Shown piece by piece: positions 44,850 through 53,869 of a DNA stretch of 64,000 bases (the stretch's first letter is position 1; each line of letters begins with the position of its first letter). The stretch spans positions 682,001 to 746,000 of the forward strand of contig NZ_BMMB01000001.1 in NCBI RefSeq assembly GCF_014645615.1. The letters are read 5' to 3'. Made by a program: the position numbers and the translations under genes. This DNA comes from Paenibacillus hunanensis. Its GTDB lineage: Bacteria > Bacillota > Bacilli > Paenibacillales > Paenibacillaceae. The notes under the pieces were generated by a model. That model was not told the origin of the DNA. It worked only from the letters and a program-made list of their open reading frames with translations, and searched no databases.

Positions 44850-44926
44850 AGCTATAGCTAGCCGAAGCGACTAAAATGAATGAAACGGATACTCATGATA
44901 GCGGACTGGTGCTAATTGGCGTCCAG

Positions 44927-44982
44927 TATGTATGTATGTATGTATGTATGTATGTATGTATGTATGTATGTATGTATGTATG
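44927..44982. repeat. Perfect (TATG)14 microsatellite
   Basis: Fourteen uninterrupted TATG units, 56 bp, in the 446-base gap between the histidine kinase and DegV genes. Both genes end here, so it lies 3' of both. Confidence 0.97.
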
Positions 44983-45126
44983 TGCGAAAATATAGGTTAG
45001 ATCATCTCCAGTAGCAAATCACCAGTATCATGAACGAATCGCATTAAGGTAGTCATCAGGCAGACGCATATCCAGCTACAGGTCGTGACCGTATTTTTCT
45101 TCAAATTTTAAAAGTATAAATTCAAA

Positions 45127-45175
45127 AATAAAACGCTCTGACACGACTCGATAGAGAACGTGCAGAGCGTTTTAT
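45127..45175. terminator. Bidirectional rho-independent terminator
   Basis: ATAAAACGCTCTG and CAGAGCGTTTTAT form a long stem with inner CACG...CGTG pairing, between the converging kinase and DegV genes. Confidence 0.9.
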
Positions 45176-45295
45176 TTTCGTAAGCAAATGACATACTATG
45201 GACGTGCCTGACCAATACCTGCAAGCTATCCTCTGGCTCGCCCTAGTAGTCGATGTCGCAATCCAATTCATACTCACACAAGCTAGCCAGTTAGA

Positions 45296-46147
45296 TCAGA
45301 CGGTAGCATACATAATCGCAATCGTCTGTGGTCCACAGTGACTGGAAATAACACAGCCTGCTTCGGTGATCATTACCTGTCTGGCATTCGTCTGTTCACG
45401 CAATACCGTTTGCATCATACGCGCTTCCTCTTCGGCAAACGAATGCACAACGAAGATCACATCCTGATCAATCCGATCCCGATTCGCAACACAGTTACGC
45501 AGAAGCTGCTCAGCTGCTTTATCGCGCTTACCGCGTATTTTATAAGCAGGCGTAAGCGATCCTTCAGGTGTCACCTTGATAACGGGACGAATTTTGAGCA
45601 GGCTACCGATCAGGTTTTGCATCCCAGAGCAGCGCCCGCCTTTGTACAGATAATCAAGCGAATCAATCGCGAATTCGGTCTCAATCTTGCCGCGAACCTG
45701 CTCTAGCATGGACACGATCTCACTCACACTATGACCTGAGCTTGCTGCGTGTACAGCCTTCATGACCAGCAAGCCAATCGAGCTGGACAAATTAAGCGAA
45801 TCGACGACCGTTACAGCACCCTCTGGAAGCTCTTCCGCTGCAATACGTGCATTAGCAAAGGTGGAGGAGAGTGCAGAAGAGAGACTGATATAAATAATCG
45901 AATGCCCGGCTTCAACAGTCGGTGTGAAGGCTTGCAGAAAATCTGCTGGTGATGGTGCAGACGTTTTGGGCAATTGACCTTCACGGCTGACACGATCATA
46001 TAGCTCGCGTGGTGTAATATCTACACCATCACGATATACATCCTGACCAAAGGTTACATAAAGCGGAACAATACCGACCTCATGCTCCTGTAGCCAGGAA
46101 GAAGGCAGATCACATGTACTATCTGCAAAAATACGAATGGAAGTCAT
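45296..46147 (-). CDS. DegV-family fatty-acid-binding protein
   Basis: A 283-residue DegV (FakB-like) protein. IRIFADSTCDLPSSWLQ, the KTSAPSPADFLQ loop and the ISLSSALSSTFANA segment are standard. C-terminal motifs include SLDYLYKGGRCSG and VISSHCGPQTIAIMYA. FakB proteins bind a fatty acid and present it to the kinase FakA for phosphorylation. No fakA gene is nearby. RBS AGGAGAA precedes the ATG. Confidence 0.9.
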   Translation of the reverse strand: MTSIRIFADSTCDLPSSWLQEHEVGIVPLYVTFGQDVYRDGVDITPRELYDRVSREGQLPKTSAPSPADFLQAFTPTVEAGHSIIYISLSSALSSTFANARIAAEELPEGAVTVVDSLNLSSSIGLLVMKAVHAASSGHSVSEIVSMLEQVRGKIETEFAIDSLDYLYKGGRCSGMQNLIGSLLKIRPVIKVTPEGSLTPAYKIRGKRDKAAEQLLRNCVANRDRIDQDVIFVVHSFAEEEARMMQTVLREQTNARQVMITEAGCVISSHCGPQTIAIMYATV

Positions 46148-46346
46148 AATATTCTCCTGTCCTCTAGTTCATAAAATCAAGCGATAACGCAGATGGCGTT
46201 ATTATACCACGACTTTCATTCCATCAAAACACAGTTACTGGAAGGGAGCACTTCATTAATTGCTCACAAATATACAGCCTCTAATGCGTTATAATAGAAC
46301 AGATTGATGCTTAACCGTTAACTTGAACCTATACAGGAGGCAAATT

Positions 46347-46727
46347 ATGCAACGCACGTATATCATTATTGCTTCAATCCTCGGCATGCTGGGAGTCGCC
46401 ATCGGTGCATTTGGTTCCCACATCCTTGAGCCGATCATTGGCTCACGAATTGAAATCTTTAAGACCGGAGTCGAATATCACTTTGTGCATGCTCTTGCCA
46501 TTTTGCTGACTGCCATTCTTGCCGGGCAGCTTGGTGAAAGTGCAATGCTGCGCTGGGCGGCACGGCTATTTGCGATCGGTGTTATTTTCTTCTCTGGCAG
46601 TCTATATGTACTGTGCATTACAGGCGTAAAGGTACTGGGTGCGATCACACCAATCGGTGGGGTATGCTTTATCGCAGGCTGGATTTTGCTGGCGCTAAGT
46701 GCTGCGCGTGCAGGTAAACGTGCCTGA
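46347..46727 (+). CDS. DUF423 family membrane protein
   Basis: A 126-residue protein with four predicted helices, matching DUF423 (YwdK-like). The N-terminal GVAIGAFGSHILEP and the mid-helix YHFVHALAILLTAIL are typical. The function is unknown for the whole family. AGGAGG lies a few bases before the ATG at 46347; an in-frame codon further up (46323) has no RBS. It is monocistronic, followed by a strong terminator. Confidence 0.88.
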   Translation: MQRTYIIIASILGMLGVAIGAFGSHILEPIIGSRIEIFKTGVEYHFVHALAILLTAILAGQLGESAMLRWAARLFAIGVIFFSGSLYVLCITGVKVLGAITPIGGVCFIAGWILLALSAARAGKRA

Positions 46728-46806
46728 GCGATAGACATTGCATTCAAATGCTATTCCCTATCTAAAAGTGTCAGCTCCTATCCGAGATGCCATTTCATAT
46801 TAACGT

Positions 46807-46845
46807 AAAAAAACGCCAGTCGAGGTCATCGACTGGCGTTTTATC
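46807..46845. terminator. Bidirectional rho-independent terminator
   Basis: AAAAACGCCAGTCGA and TCGACTGGCGTTTT form a near-perfect stem with a 5-base loop, between converging genes. Confidence 0.92.
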
Positions 46846-46939
46846 GTGGATGAACGATCCAGGGGGGACGCGATCCTGAGTGTAAAGGTCGAACTGTGAG
46901 TATACAATCACAGTCAACCGATTAATGTATAGGTGTAGA

Positions 46940-47467
46940 TCAGGTTTGCTGGAAGTCGTCAATTTCATTGAGCTTGAAAGTGTAGACTTGCTTTTCATCG
47001 ACATGATAGACGCTAATGGTCTGATCATCATTATCGTATTTAAGAATGCGACAGGGGATCGACATACGTTCTCCACGGCGGTTGATGGTAACACGGATCA
47101 ACTGGCTACTCTCGATATACATCGATAACCAGCTTCCCATATCATCCTCCTGCGATGAAGAGGTATCTTTTGGCGCAGGTGTTTCATTTGGCGTAGTCGT
47201 TGGTGGTGGTGAAGCTGGAGATGGCTTGCTTTTCATCGAAGCTGGGATGTGTACAGCCGTCTGCTGCTGGCCAGCAGCTTGGATCGCCTGCTCAATCTGC
47301 ACACCCAATTTGATTCCATTGACAACGCGGAAGTCAGCCAGTTCTTGCTGGTTGTTCAGAATATCCAGCAGCTTTTGAAGGGCAACCGCATTGTTTTTTC
47401 CGGTAATCATGAGGTCGACGTTAAATAAAAATTCGGTGTCATCATTAGTCTGCTGCATGTTCGTCAT
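46940..47467 (-). CDS. Conserved hypothetical protein with Pro/Ser/Thr linker
   Basis: A 175-residue cytosolic protein in three parts. An N-terminal alpha/beta region (about 10-65) starts FLFNVDLMITGKNNAVALQ. A disordered Pro/Ser/Thr/Glu linker follows (about 75-108). A C-terminal small beta domain (about 115-172) contains LIRVTINRRGERMSIPCRI and VYTFKLNEIDDF, which could be a small barrel. I recognise no named family. No RNA- or DNA-binding motif is certain. Its RBS region GATGGGAAA is weak. Confidence 0.6.
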   Translation of the reverse strand: MTNMQQTNDDTEFLFNVDLMITGKNNAVALQKLLDILNNQQELADFRVVNGIKLGVQIEQAIQAAGQQQTAVHIPASMKSKPSPASPPPTTTPNETPAPKDTSSSQEDDMGSWLSMYIESSQLIRVTINRRGERMSIPCRILKYDNDDQTISVYHVDEKQVYTFKLNEIDDFQQT

Positions 47468-47715
47468 TTTCCCATCTCACTTACTTTTCGGATTAGTATA
47501 ACATTGTGTAAATAACCTATTTTTATAAACTATACCATCTAGGTTCACATTTTCATAGGTCTATAGGTGCAGAATTTGCTGGGATTCTGTGCTTCCACAG
47601 ACAAGTGACCTATCTAGCTATAGAATATACGATTCATATTATTTATCGGATCATTTGTCCATTTTATTAATCTTTATTTAAGGAATTTTAACGCAATTTC
47701 GTCGTTCTCAAACGA

Positions 47716-47746
47716 AAAAGCTACAACCGTTGTGGCTGTAGCTTTT
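47716..47746. terminator. Rho-independent terminator-like hairpin
   Basis: AAAAGCTACAACC and GGCTGTAGCTTTT pair around a short loop. It is the only structure I see in the gap 47468-47963, and lies downstream of the minus-strand mtnA gene. Confidence 0.7.
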
Positions 47747-47963
47747 CTAGTTCTAAAGGCTTATTAAGTGAATTAAAATGGGAGCGATTTTGTAGCTATA
47801 ATCTGGTGCATGTACGCGTTCATGAAAGGGCTCTAGGTGATAATAAGTTTGAATATTTTTGAATAAAAAGAAGCGATTCCGCTATAGAAATAGCTGTGTA
47901 TATAGCTACCAATGGATGCTCGATAGATCGTTGATAGACCGTTAATAGATCGATAGCATTTAC

Positions 47964-49055
47964 TTAATCCACGAATAATTTAGGCAGCTCTTCACTATAG
48001 GATGGATATACAATTCCTTTTTCCGTAATGATCGCTGTTACATATTCGCTCGGGGTTACATCGAATGCCGGATTGAACACTTTGATATCCTGCGGAGCGG
48101 TTCGTTTGCCAAAGCTTACGGTTACCTCATCCGCTGTGCGCTCCTCAATCGGAATGTCTGCTCCAGTAGCTGTAGCCAGATCAATCGTAGATAGTGGGCA
48201 GGCCACATAAAATGGAATACCATGCGCGCGTGCCAGTACAGCGACGCTATACGTACCGATCTTATTCGCCACATCTCCATTCGCAGCTACCCGATCAGCA
48301 CCCACGATAACGGCTTGAATCCAGCCTCTCGACATAACCATGCCTGCCATATTGTCGCAGAGCAGCGTAACATCGATGCCTGCCTGTTGCAGTTCAAATG
48401 CAGTCAGACGGGCGCCTTGCAGTACAGGACGCGTCTCATCCGCATAGACTTTAAGATGAATGCCCTGCTCATGAGCAAGATACATCGGTGCAAGCGCTGT
48501 GCCGTATTTGGCAGTAGCCAATCCACCCGCATTACAGTGAGTGAGCACGCCCATGCCATCCTTGAATAGCGGTAAGGCATGTTCACCGATTCGGCGGCAT
48601 ACCTCCTCATCCTCTGCATGAATCGCGATCGCTTCAGCGAGCAACGCTTCGTTACGGCTCTCTGTGCTGCCTGCTTGCTCGGCGAGCTGATGTGCCTTTT
48701 TATTCATACGATCCAGCGCCCAGAACAGATTAACCGCAGTAGGACGCGATTGTGCGAGATAAGCCGATACTTTGAGCACATGCTTCACCCAGGCATCGGC
48801 ATCCTCACCTTTATATTCCCAGGCACCCAGAACGACACCATAAGCGGCAGAAATACCAATCGCTGGTGCTCCCCGTACCTTCATCGACTGAATTCCTTCA
48901 AATACCTGCTCCGCTGTGAACAGCTCCAGCATCACAATTTCCTCCGGCAACAAACGCTGATCCAGCATCAGCAGCCGATCATTTTCCCAGCGTAGGGAAA
49001 GCAAAGGCTCAAAAGGTGTAGTGCTGGACGTTTCAACAGTTGTATCATTAGTCAT
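47964..49055 (-). CDS. mtnA: Methylthioribose-1-phosphate isomerase
   Basis: A 363-residue enzyme of the methionine salvage pathway that converts methylthioribose-1-phosphate to methylthioribulose-1-phosphate. Typical stretches are [31 protein letters not shown] with the catalytic Cys, [18 protein letters not shown] with the catalytic Asp, and the [21 protein letters not shown] tail. An earlier in-frame ATG (49115) exists, but AAGGAGTG upstream of 49055 and the family's normal length favour this start. No other salvage gene is adjacent, and I see no SAM riboswitch upstream. Confidence 0.92.
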   Translation of the reverse strand: MTNDTTVETSSTTPFEPLLSLRWENDRLLMLDQRLLPEEIVMLELFTAEQVFEGIQSMKVRGAPAIGISAAYGVVLGAWEYKGEDADAWVKHVLKVSAYLAQSRPTAVNLFWALDRMNKKAHQLAEQAGSTESRNEALLAEAIAIHAEDEEVCRRIGEHALPLFKDGMGVLTHCNAGGLATAKYGTALAPMYLAHEQGIHLKVYADETRPVLQGARLTAFELQQAGIDVTLLCDNMAGMVMSRGWIQAVIVGADRVAANGDVANKIGTYSVAVLARAHGIPFYVACPLSTIDLATATGADIPIEERTADEVTVSFGKRTAPQDIKVFNPAFDVTPSEYVTAIITEKGIVYPSYSEELPKLFVD

Positions 49056-49599
49056 ACAGCGAATCACTCCTTGCATATCGTGTGGTATGGTATAACAAGT
49101 CGATTGTAGGATCAAAGTATAATAAATACGAATTAATCCTATGAGAAAATAAATTTAAACGCATAAATATCCAATATTGATATACGCAATAGTTCTCATG
49201 TAATTAATATATTACTGATAGAAATAGCCAATAGTAAAGAATAAGATTATTTCAAATAAAAGGTGTATCAAAATTCAAGTCTACAAACCGGATGACATGG
49301 GATAATATGGATGATATAAGCGATTGAGGGAAAAGAGAGCATACATGTATATGTGAGCTCTCAGTATGTATAGGTAAAGAGTGCTGAATTTTTTAACATG
49401 CGCAGTGATACTTTACTAAATAAAGTTTGTATTGCTTTTTGTAGTATCTGTAATGTTATTTTGCCCAGCATATTTATACAAACTAGTTTCTCAATTTTCT
49501 ATTGTGCACGGAGGGAGTCTGCAACATTGTCAATTTTCTAACGTCCATAACAATGATTCATAATATATAACAACATACATAATAAAAGGAGAGCATGGT
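49056..49599. other. AT-rich divergent intergenic region
   Basis: About 540 bases between divergent genes. It must hold both promoters, but no S-box, T-box, strong palindrome or small gene stands out. Confidence 0.5.
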
Positions 49600-50466
49600 A
49601 TGAAGTATTGGAAAATTAGTAGTGTCCTTTTAGTGTTTTTGTTCATAGGCATCCCCTATCCTACATTCGCCCAGAGTGCTACATTTACTCAACCGGCAAT
49701 CCAAGCATCCTCACCACCAATCTTAAAAATCAACCAGTATTACATTCTATTTACGTACCCTTATCCCCCTTTTATTGACAGTCAGAATCGTGTTCTTGTG
49801 CCGTTACGCTCGTTAAGTGATCTATTAGGAGCTAAAGTTTCCTATGACACCGAAAAGAAGCAAGCCAACATTCAGTTGAACGGACACACAGTAATTGTAA
49901 CTGCAAACTCGAAAGACATCGTGGTGGATCAAACAACCAACCAAATGGATACCGTACCTGTGCTCAAGCTTAACGCTCTATTCGTTCCACTGAGAGTCAT
50001 GATCGACGATGTAGGCGTTCACGGAACGTATCAGTCTGCTACTCAGACAATTGAATTAAACGATCCTAAGTACATGAAGTATACTCCTGGATTGACACAG
50101 GAAACATGGGATAGAAGAAATGTAGTAGAGGATCAGAATGCGTTCGCAGTGACTTCGTATCAAGTAAACATACGAGCCAGCTCTAAAGATGGTACCTGGG
50201 ATGGAAATATAACGTATAAGGCTAAAAATATAACTGATCATATAATTGAACAAGGAAAAGAAGATGTGCATGATGCTGTGATGTGGGTGAATGGTAGTAA
50301 TTATTCAACGACCTCTTATACCATTGACGTAAAGAAACATAAAGCGGTCAACCCTGGTGAATCGATAACTCGAACTAGAAGAGTAAACGGTCTAAATCTA
50401 CCTAAAGGATTAGGCGGTAATGGCGATTTGGGCTATTTTATTGTAAAACCCTATGCAGTGAAATAA
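49600..50466 (+). CDS. Secreted protein with copper-amine-oxidase-N-like domain
   Basis: A 288-residue exported protein. The signal peptide covers about residues 1-25 (cleavage near TFAQS). The Cu_amine_oxidN1-type module (about 40-153) has the RVLVPLRSLSDLLGAKVSYD and ALFVPLRVMIDDVG strand pairs that repeat the 'vPlR' pattern. The C-terminal 135 residues look beta-rich and are unassigned. These modules are common in Paenibacillus surface and secreted proteins and may bind cell-wall material. The gene at 19674 encodes the same type of module. AAAGGAGAG supports the ATG. Confidence 0.7.
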   Translation: MKYWKISSVLLVFLFIGIPYPTFAQSATFTQPAIQASSPPILKINQYYILFTYPYPPFIDSQNRVLVPLRSLSDLLGAKVSYDTEKKQANIQLNGHTVIVTANSKDIVVDQTTNQMDTVPVLKLNALFVPLRVMIDDVGVHGTYQSATQTIELNDPKYMKYTPGLTQETWDRRNVVEDQNAFAVTSYQVNIRASSKDGTWDGNITYKAKNITDHIIEQGKEDVHDAVMWVNGSNYSTTSYTIDVKKHKAVNPGESITRTRRVNGLNLPKGLGGNGDLGYFIVKPYAVK

Positions 50467-50510
50467 TGTCTGCACCTATGGTCTGTTTAGCTAGACTTGG
50501 AAATGCATTT

Positions 50511-50536
50511 GTTTCGCGCGAAGTGACGACGGGTAA
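50511..50536 (+). promoter_or_regulatory. Candidate general-stress (sigma-B-type) promoter of dps
   Basis: GTTTCG (50511-50516), 14 bases, then GGGTAA (50531-50536) fits the Bacillus sigma-B pattern GTTTaa-N12-14-GGGTAt, 70 bases upstream of the Dps start. No PerR box is visible. Confidence 0.45.
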
Positions 50537-50605
50537 ATGAAAAACAGAACAGCTTCACTTGTTAAAGGCATTTACCAAAAACTATTAAAGTGAGGGATTA
50601 TCATT

Positions 50606-51073
50606 ATGTCTAACGTTACCAACCAAAACTCGACTCAAACAAAACGCATTGAAGAGCTGCTGAACCTGCAAGTAGCGAACCTGAACGTAATGTATGTTAA
50701 AATCCATAATTTTCACTGGTATGTAAAAGGTGAAAACTTCTATACACTGCACATCAAATTTGAAGAGCTGTACAATGAAGTAACACTGAAAATGGATGAG
50801 ATCGCTGAGCGTCTGCTGACACTGAAAGGTTCCCCAGCCGCTACGCTGAAAGAGTATCTGGAACTGGCAACTGTACAGGAAGCAAACGGTAGCGAAGATG
50901 CACGTACGATGGTACAAACGATCATCGAAGACTTCGCAACTGTAACTGAGCAATTCCAGGAAACAATCGAGCTGGCTGACGAGTCTGGTGACCAACCAAC
51001 AGCAGATATGCTGATCGCGTTCAAAGCCGATCTGGAGAAACATATGTGGATGCTGCGTTCTTTCCTGGGCTAA
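50606..51073 (+). CDS. dps: Dps-family ferritin-like DNA-protection protein
   Basis: A 155-residue Dps/MrgA-type protein. Inter-subunit ferroxidase residues are visible in KIHNFHWYVKGENFYTLHIKFEELYNE and in KMDEIAERLL. These proteins form 12-subunit cages that oxidise ferrous iron with peroxide and protect DNA. The codon pattern is biased in the way highly expressed genes are (for example CTG and CGT dominate). It has a candidate stress promoter upstream and a terminator downstream. Confidence 0.92.
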   Translation: MSNVTNQNSTQTKRIEELLNLQVANLNVMYVKIHNFHWYVKGENFYTLHIKFEELYNEVTLKMDEIAERLLTLKGSPAATLKEYLELATVQEANGSEDARTMVQTIIEDFATVTEQFQETIELADESGDQPTADMLIAFKADLEKHMWMLRSFLG

Positions 51074-51136
51074 GCCAGAAAAGTTATACGCGCCAACAGA
51101 TGTTCATACGCTGAACAATGTTGATATCAGGATATT

Positions 51137-51173
51137 AACCGCTGTCTGCCTTGTGCAGATGGCGGTTTTTTAC
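51137..51173 (+). terminator. Rho-independent terminator of dps
   Basis: AACCGCTGTCTGC pairs with GCAGATGGCGGTT, followed by six T. The rest of 51074-51403 shows nothing further. Confidence 0.85.
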
Positions 51174-51403
51174 ATTAAAATCGGTTATAATAGAATACAT
51201 AAAAAGTAAACCTGTATATGGAGTAGGAGCAAGAGTAGATCAATGTACATAAGCAGAGTAGCCTGATTCCCCGACGAGCAGGTATCATTTCAAACGGTTA
51301 GATCATTACGATTTTACCGATCATTCATTTATGCTCTGCTGGTATATGCCATACTGTAAACATTTCAGTTGCTTGAACGGACGAAGGAAACGGAGGCGAT
51401 GAG

Positions 51404-51715
51404 ATGAGGCTAGAAGACAATGGTATCTTTATTGTAGAGAATGAGGATATTTCTGGAATCCTTTGTTATTTTGCCAAGGATGGGGTGCTATTTGAGGACG
51501 GATTTCGATTGGAGATGGAGTTGCAGGAAATGGTATTTTTCCCTGGTAGCATACATGCAGTTCAATTCCCTGAACACCTGCTGCTACAGGATGAAGATGA
51601 GGATACAGATGAAGAAATCAGACAGGAGATTCGTACTCAAAATGAACAGTGGGAACAAGAGATTCGGCAGGCGATCTATAATGTGATCGGTTATGTAGAG
51701 GAAACGTCTTCTTAA
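51404..51715 (+). CDS. Triplicated small acidic protein, copy 1
   Basis: A 103-residue acidic protein. It is homologous to the next two genes: MRLEDNGIFIVE start, FFPGSIHAVQFP in the middle, a D/E-rich stretch, and the GYVEETSS end. It is the most divergent copy and lacks the Cys-x2-Cys pair of the other two, having LCYFAKDG in its place. The family is not recognised. RBS GGAGGCG lies before the ATG. The three copies and the DUF1802 gene downstream probably form one transcript. Confidence 0.75.
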   Translation: MRLEDNGIFIVENEDISGILCYFAKDGVLFEDGFRLEMELQEMVFFPGSIHAVQFPEHLLLQDEDEDTDEEIRQEIRTQNEQWEQEIRQAIYNVIGYVEETSS

Positions 51716-51798
51716 AATAAGCAGTAGAAGCATACAGCATATGATCATAATGAAGCCTGTTATCCAAACTATATGAGTTCATCTATGGAGGCGATAGA

Positions 51799-52125
51799 AT
51801 GAGACTGGAAGATGATGGTACTTTTGTTGTTGAGTATAGTGACTTTGAGTTCATCTTCTGTTGTTATTGCAGAGATATGTGGTTTCAAATGGAATATCCT
51901 CCTTTTGAAGACGGATTTTTGTCCTTGATGAGGTCACAAGAGATCGTTCTGTTTCCAGGTAGTATACAGAGGATACAATTGCCAAACATGAGAGTCCAAT
52001 ATGCAGATGATGATGCAGATGAAGAAATGAAGGAAAGCGCTCGTGCCAGCAATGAAAAGTGGAAACGAGAGTTTCTGAATGGTCTGTATGATGCGATCGG
52101 TTATGTAGAGGAAACGTCTTCTTAA
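51799..52125 (+). CDS. Triplicated small acidic protein, copy 2
   Basis: A 108-residue paralogue, very close to copy 3. It has FCCYCRDMWFQMEYPPFEDG, with a Cys-x2-Cys pair that could bind metal, then VLFPGSIQRIQLPN, the acidic ADDDADEEM stretch, and it ends GYVEETSS exactly as copy 1 does. Its upstream region (TGGAGGCGATAGA) is repeated before copy 3, so the duplicated unit of about 409 bp covers gene plus spacer. The function is unknown. Confidence 0.78.
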   Translation: MRLEDDGTFVVEYSDFEFIFCCYCRDMWFQMEYPPFEDGFLSLMRSQEIVLFPGSIQRIQLPNMRVQYADDDADEEMKESARASNEKWKREFLNGLYDAIGYVEETSS

Positions 52126-52207
52126 AATGAGCAATAGAAACATACAGCATATGATCATAATGAGCCTGTTGTCCAAACTATATTAATTCATCAATGGAGG
52201 CGATAGA

Positions 52208-52534
52208 ATGAGATTGGAAGATGATGGCACGTTTGTTGTTGAAGATTATGATTTTAGCGTCATCTTTTGTAGTTATTGCAAGGATATGTGGTATGAAATG
52301 GAATATCCTCCCTTTGAGCAGGGATTTTTGTATTTGATGGAGTCACAAAAGATCGTTCTGTTTCCAGGTAGTATACAGAGGGTACAATTGCCAAATATCA
52401 GAGTCCAAACTGCGGACGATGACGCAGATGAAGAAACGAAAGAAAGCGCTCGTCTTAGGAATGAAGCTTGGATACAACAGTTTCGGAACGGTCTATATGA
52501 TGCAATCGGTTATATAGAGGAGGATAAGAAATGA
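52208..52534 (+). CDS. Triplicated small acidic protein, copy 3
   Basis: A 108-residue paralogue with FCSYCKDMWYEMEYPPFEQG and VLFPGSIQRVQLPN. The C-terminus differs from copies 1 and 2 (GYIEEDKK), and its stop overlaps the start of the DUF1802 gene by four bases (ATGA). The overlap couples it to that gene and suggests copy 3 occupies the original position, with copies 1 and 2 arising by tandem duplication. The function is unknown. Confidence 0.78.
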   Translation: MRLEDDGTFVVEDYDFSVIFCSYCKDMWYEMEYPPFEQGFLYLMESQKIVLFPGSIQRVQLPNIRVQTADDDADEETKESARLRNEAWIQQFRNGLYDAIGYIEEDKK

Positions 52535-53136
52535 CAGATCACGAACCACGCACGATTGCACTAAAAGAATGGGCATCCGCCATCCAAGCGCTAGCAGAAG
52601 GCCAACAAATCCTATTGATGCGTAAAGGCGGCATTATAGAAGAGACACGTAGCTTCGAGCTAAAGGAGCGAGCCTTTTATCTATACCCAACCTACGAGCA
52701 TCAGCGCAGCGAGCTTCTCAAGCCAGAGCATCGTCATGTCGTAGAAGAATCACTACAGCAATGGTCACCCGAACAACAGACGGCTAGCATCCGCCTCTAC
52801 GCTGAAGTCACCGACGATCTGGAGATCACCAGTCAGGAAGAGCTAGATCGCTTGCGTGACCATCATATCTGGACAGACACCTTTGCTGAGGAACGTTTAC
52901 GCTGGAAAAAGAAAAACCCGCTTCACGTGCTCATCCTACGGGTATATATACTTGAACGGCCGGTGGATATCCCAGTAGAGGAGCAGTATATCGGCTGCAA
53001 ATCGTGGATATCCATACCAAGTGGTCCGGTGACGAGCGAAATGACGCCGGTGCTGGACGCTGCGGAGTTTGAGGTCATGAGATCTGCTCTATTGCTATCG
53101 CTGCAAGAACAGAACATACCTAACCATAAGGCTTGA
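52531..53136 (+). CDS. DUF1802 family protein
   Basis: A 201-residue protein. The opening ALKEWASAIQALAEGQQILL, then MRKGGIIEETRSF and FYLYPTYEHQRSELL, are characteristic of DUF1802, a family of unknown function found in bacteria. It overlaps the third of the tandem small genes by four bases, so the small proteins may be partners of the DUF1802 protein. I see no catalytic motif that I can name. A terminator hairpin covers its last codons. Confidence 0.82.
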   Translation: MTDHEPRTIALKEWASAIQALAEGQQILLMRKGGIIEETRSFELKERAFYLYPTYEHQRSELLKPEHRHVVEESLQQWSPEQQTASIRLYAEVTDDLEITSQEELDRLRDHHIWTDTFAEERLRWKKKNPLHVLILRVYILERPVDIPVEEQYIGCKSWISIPSGPVTSEMTPVLDAAEFEVMRSALLLSLQEQNIPNHKA

Positions 53137-53160
53137 CTGATCCCATCGGTCGGGCCTTTT
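53128..53160 (+). terminator. Rho-independent terminator overlapping the DUF1802 stop codon
   Basis: AAGGCTTGACTGAT pairs (with G-U pairs) with ATCGGTCGGGCCTT, followed by a T-rich tail. Confidence 0.65.
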
Positions 53161-53212
53161 ATTTTTTATAACTTCTTTATTTCCGGTTCTCTCCCTCCCA
53201 GGCTACCCATGC

Positions 53213-53427
53213 GATCTTAACTCTTTTGGCAAGTAGATGCAGGTACAGATGCGCCCCCACGGAACGCAGGGAAGGAAATAAGGGGAAAGGACTCCTTTGG
53301 AGGGGCGGGAATCTACAATCCACTCCTACTCGGTAGATTCCCGCGGCTCCACCCGAGTCCGTCCCCTTATTCCTTCCCGAAGTGGTGTAAATCATCCCAT
53401 CTTCCGAGTCCATGCCAAGTTAAGATC
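53213..53427. mobile_element. MITE-like palindromic element
   Basis: Terminal inverted repeats GATCTTAACT (53213-53222) and AGTTAAGATC (53418-53427) bound a 215-bp, locally GC-rich segment. Inside it, arms of about 46-48 bp (53269-53316 and 53333-53378) are inverted repeats of each other around a 16-base loop, beginning GGGAAGG and ending GGGAATCTAC. A minus-strand open frame inside is probably spurious. No clear target-site duplication is seen. Confidence 0.65.
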
Positions 53428-53731
53428 ATATGAGGCCTTCCTCCATTTCATTGCAGCATATTTCAAATTATTATAAAATAGCTTGAGAATCGTTGAGAAT
53501 CAGTTTAGAATGGTTCTAAGAAGGATTTATTCTTAGACTTTATCTAAATCGCTGAACATTAGAGTTTTCTCTTTCCATATTGGATGTATCCGGTAGCCAT
53601 AACGCTATCATGTGGGAAAAGTCGGCCTGTCTAGCTGCCTCCATCCAGTTTACGGCTCGTCCTCATATCAAGCCCATTCCCTTTACTCAGGAAAAGTTTG
53701 GAAAATATCCGCGAAAAAAGTAGTTATTTTT

Positions 53732-53761
53732 TTGCAGACGTGCCCGTTTTACTGGTATGAT
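53732..53761 (+). promoter_or_regulatory. Candidate promoter of the suf operon
   Basis: TTGCAG (53732-53737), 18 bases, then TATGAT (53756-53761), 109 bases before the sufC start. The leader between has no structure I recognise. Confidence 0.45.
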
Positions 53762-53869
53762 TTAAGCAGCAAAACGATTATGCGATTAATTCTGAGGTTG
53801 CCTGATAAACAATACATAAAAATTGTTCTATTCGGCAGCTTACTTACTTATTTTGGAGGGACGTCTATT

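Noticed and set aside
49056..49300. Possible SAM riboswitch upstream of mtnA
   Set aside because: The region was examined on the minus strand because mtnA is often S-box controlled, but the conserved S-box core sequences are absent.
53177..53413. Minus-strand frame of 78 codons
   Set aside because: It lies almost entirely within the palindromic MITE-like element; the frame is a by-product of its GC-rich arms.
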